Shown here piece after piece: positions 6,531-6,708 of a stretch of 6,708 nucleotides of DNA. The position numbers were made by a program, and so were the translations under genes. Numbering within the stretch: the first letter of the stretch is position 1; each line of letters begins with the position of its first letter. Source of the stretch: Syntrophobacterales bacterium (GTDB taxonomy: Bacteria > Desulfobacterota > Desulfobaccia > Desulfobaccales > 0-14-0-80-60-11); contig JALNYP010000123.1 of assembly GCA_023229795.1 (NCBI GenBank), positions 1-6,708 of the forward strand, given 5' to 3'. The notes beneath the pieces are model-generated. The model had not been told where the DNA came from and ran no database searches. It saw nothing but the letters and a program-made list of their open reading frames with translations.

Positions 6531-6559
6531 TTGACTTATTACTCAGTGCAATAAATAGT
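6531..6559 (+). promoter_or_regulatory. Possible sigma70-like promoter for the IS630 transposase
   Basis: TTGACT (6531-6536) matches the -35 consensus at five of six positions and is 17 bases from AATAGT (6554-6559), four of six for -10. It lies 35 bases before the transposase ATG. Short AT-rich sequence makes chance matches likely. Confidence 0.3.
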
Positions 6560-6590
6560 TCCCATTTATCTCAAATTAATGTAAACTATT
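6554..6590. repeat. Short inverted repeat AATAGTT / AACTATT upstream of transposase
   Basis: AATAGTT (6554-6560) and AACTATT (6584-6590) are exact reverse complements 23 bases apart, directly before the transposase ATG. In IS630-like elements the terminal repeats lie a few tens of bases from the transposase start, so this could be the left end or a transposase-binding site. The outer boundary and the TA target duplication cannot be fixed without the other end. Confidence 0.35.
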
Positions 6591-6594
6591 ATTC

Positions 6595-6708
6595 ATGGAA
6601 AAAGTTGATGCCCGTTCACTGTCACCGAAAGCTCAAGAGAGACTCCGTCAACTTGCCGTCCAGGCCGTATTGAGTGGCAAAAAGCAAGTTGAAGCCGCCA
6701 AACTTTTT
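6595..6708 (+). CDS. IS630-family transposase, N-terminal part (cut by window end)
   Basis: Thirty-eight codons run from ATG 6595 to the window edge without a stop. The start MEKVDARSLSPKAQERLRQL followed by AVQAVLSGKKQVEAAKLF is the characteristic helix-turn-helix beginning of IS630-type transposases (forms like 'MEKxDARxLSPxAQExLRRxAVxAV..G.xQxEAAxxFGV'). The N-terminal domain binds the element's inverted repeats; the DDE catalytic domain lies outside the window. No clear Shine-Dalgarno is present, which is common for transposases. Whether the gene is intact beyond the edge cannot be seen. AT-rich sequence immediately upstream (6551-6594) fits an IS terminal region. Confidence 0.8.
   Translation, partial: MEKVDARSLSPKAQERLRQLAVQAVLSGKKQVEAAKLF

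Larger units (their letters stand above)
6377..6594. other. Non-coding stretch between operon end and IS630 transposase
   Basis: I see no convincing gene here. A 96-codon frame (6383-6673) overlaps the transposase start and has no domain pattern. There is a short stem CGAG-CTAAAT-CTCG near 6405-6418 and a CTAAA/TTTAG pair near 6428-6443, without a T-run, so a terminator for the operon is not secure. GC falls towards the right, consistent with IS sequence beginning within about the last 60 bases. The pair AATAGTT (6554-6560) and AACTATT (6584-6590) may belong to the IS end. Confidence 0.5.
6377..6708. mobile_element. Left part of an IS630-family insertion sequence (boundary unclear)
   Basis: Support comes from the transposase N-terminus and the AT-rich leader before it. 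The element probably begins somewhere between about 6530 and 6560, so the coordinates given are an outer limit. The right end lies outside the window. Confidence 0.45.

Noticed and set aside
6383..6673. 96-codon + strand frame at the right end
   Set aside because: It overlaps the transposase start in another frame, has no ribosome site and resembles no family. It is most likely chance.

Overview
The window looks like a piece of a Desulfobacterota (former Deltaproteobacteria) chromosome, with Desulfobacca- or Syntrophobacter-like lineages the most likely source. This rests on the GC-rich coding style, strong AGGAGG-type ribosome binding sites, and the combination of DUF3160 and MEMO/CapA proteins. 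It is an impression from protein style and has not been tested by a search.

Layout: (1) Bases 1-112 are AT-richer and hold a long nested palindrome followed by a T-run, which is a terminator-like or small mobile palindrome. (2) Bases 113-559 hold the 3' part of a gene for a DUF3828-like secreted protein. Its reading frame is open back to 113 but has no start codon upstream of residue 47, so it looks 5'-truncated. (3) From 624 to 6376 six genes run closely spaced on the + strand: a small membrane protein (624-908), an exported 143-residue protein (905-1336), an exported 164-residue protein (1362-1856), an exported 132-residue protein (1909-2307), a 797-residue DUF3160 lipoprotein (2336-4729) and a 548-residue MEMO-CapA fusion lipoprotein (4730-6376). 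(4) Bases 6377-6594 are non-coding and lead into the first 38 codons of an IS630-family transposase (6595 to the window end).

Every gene product from 624 to 6376 carries an export signal or membrane segment, so the cluster appears devoted to the cell envelope. The two large genes touch (TAAATG) and the second has no ribosome binding site of its own, so they are probably translated as a coupled pair. The most notable object is the second of these. An intact MEMO domain, normally a cytoplasmic part of the AMMECR1-MEMO-radical SAM set, is joined to a CapA-type domain behind a lipoprotein signal. The putative metal ligands of both domains are retained. No AMMECR1 or radical SAM partner lies in the window. 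What the pair acts on cannot be read from the sequence.

The ends of the window (truncated gene, palindrome, IS630 transposase, lower GC) look like the edges of a rearranged or mobile-element-disturbed region around a compact ancestral operon.
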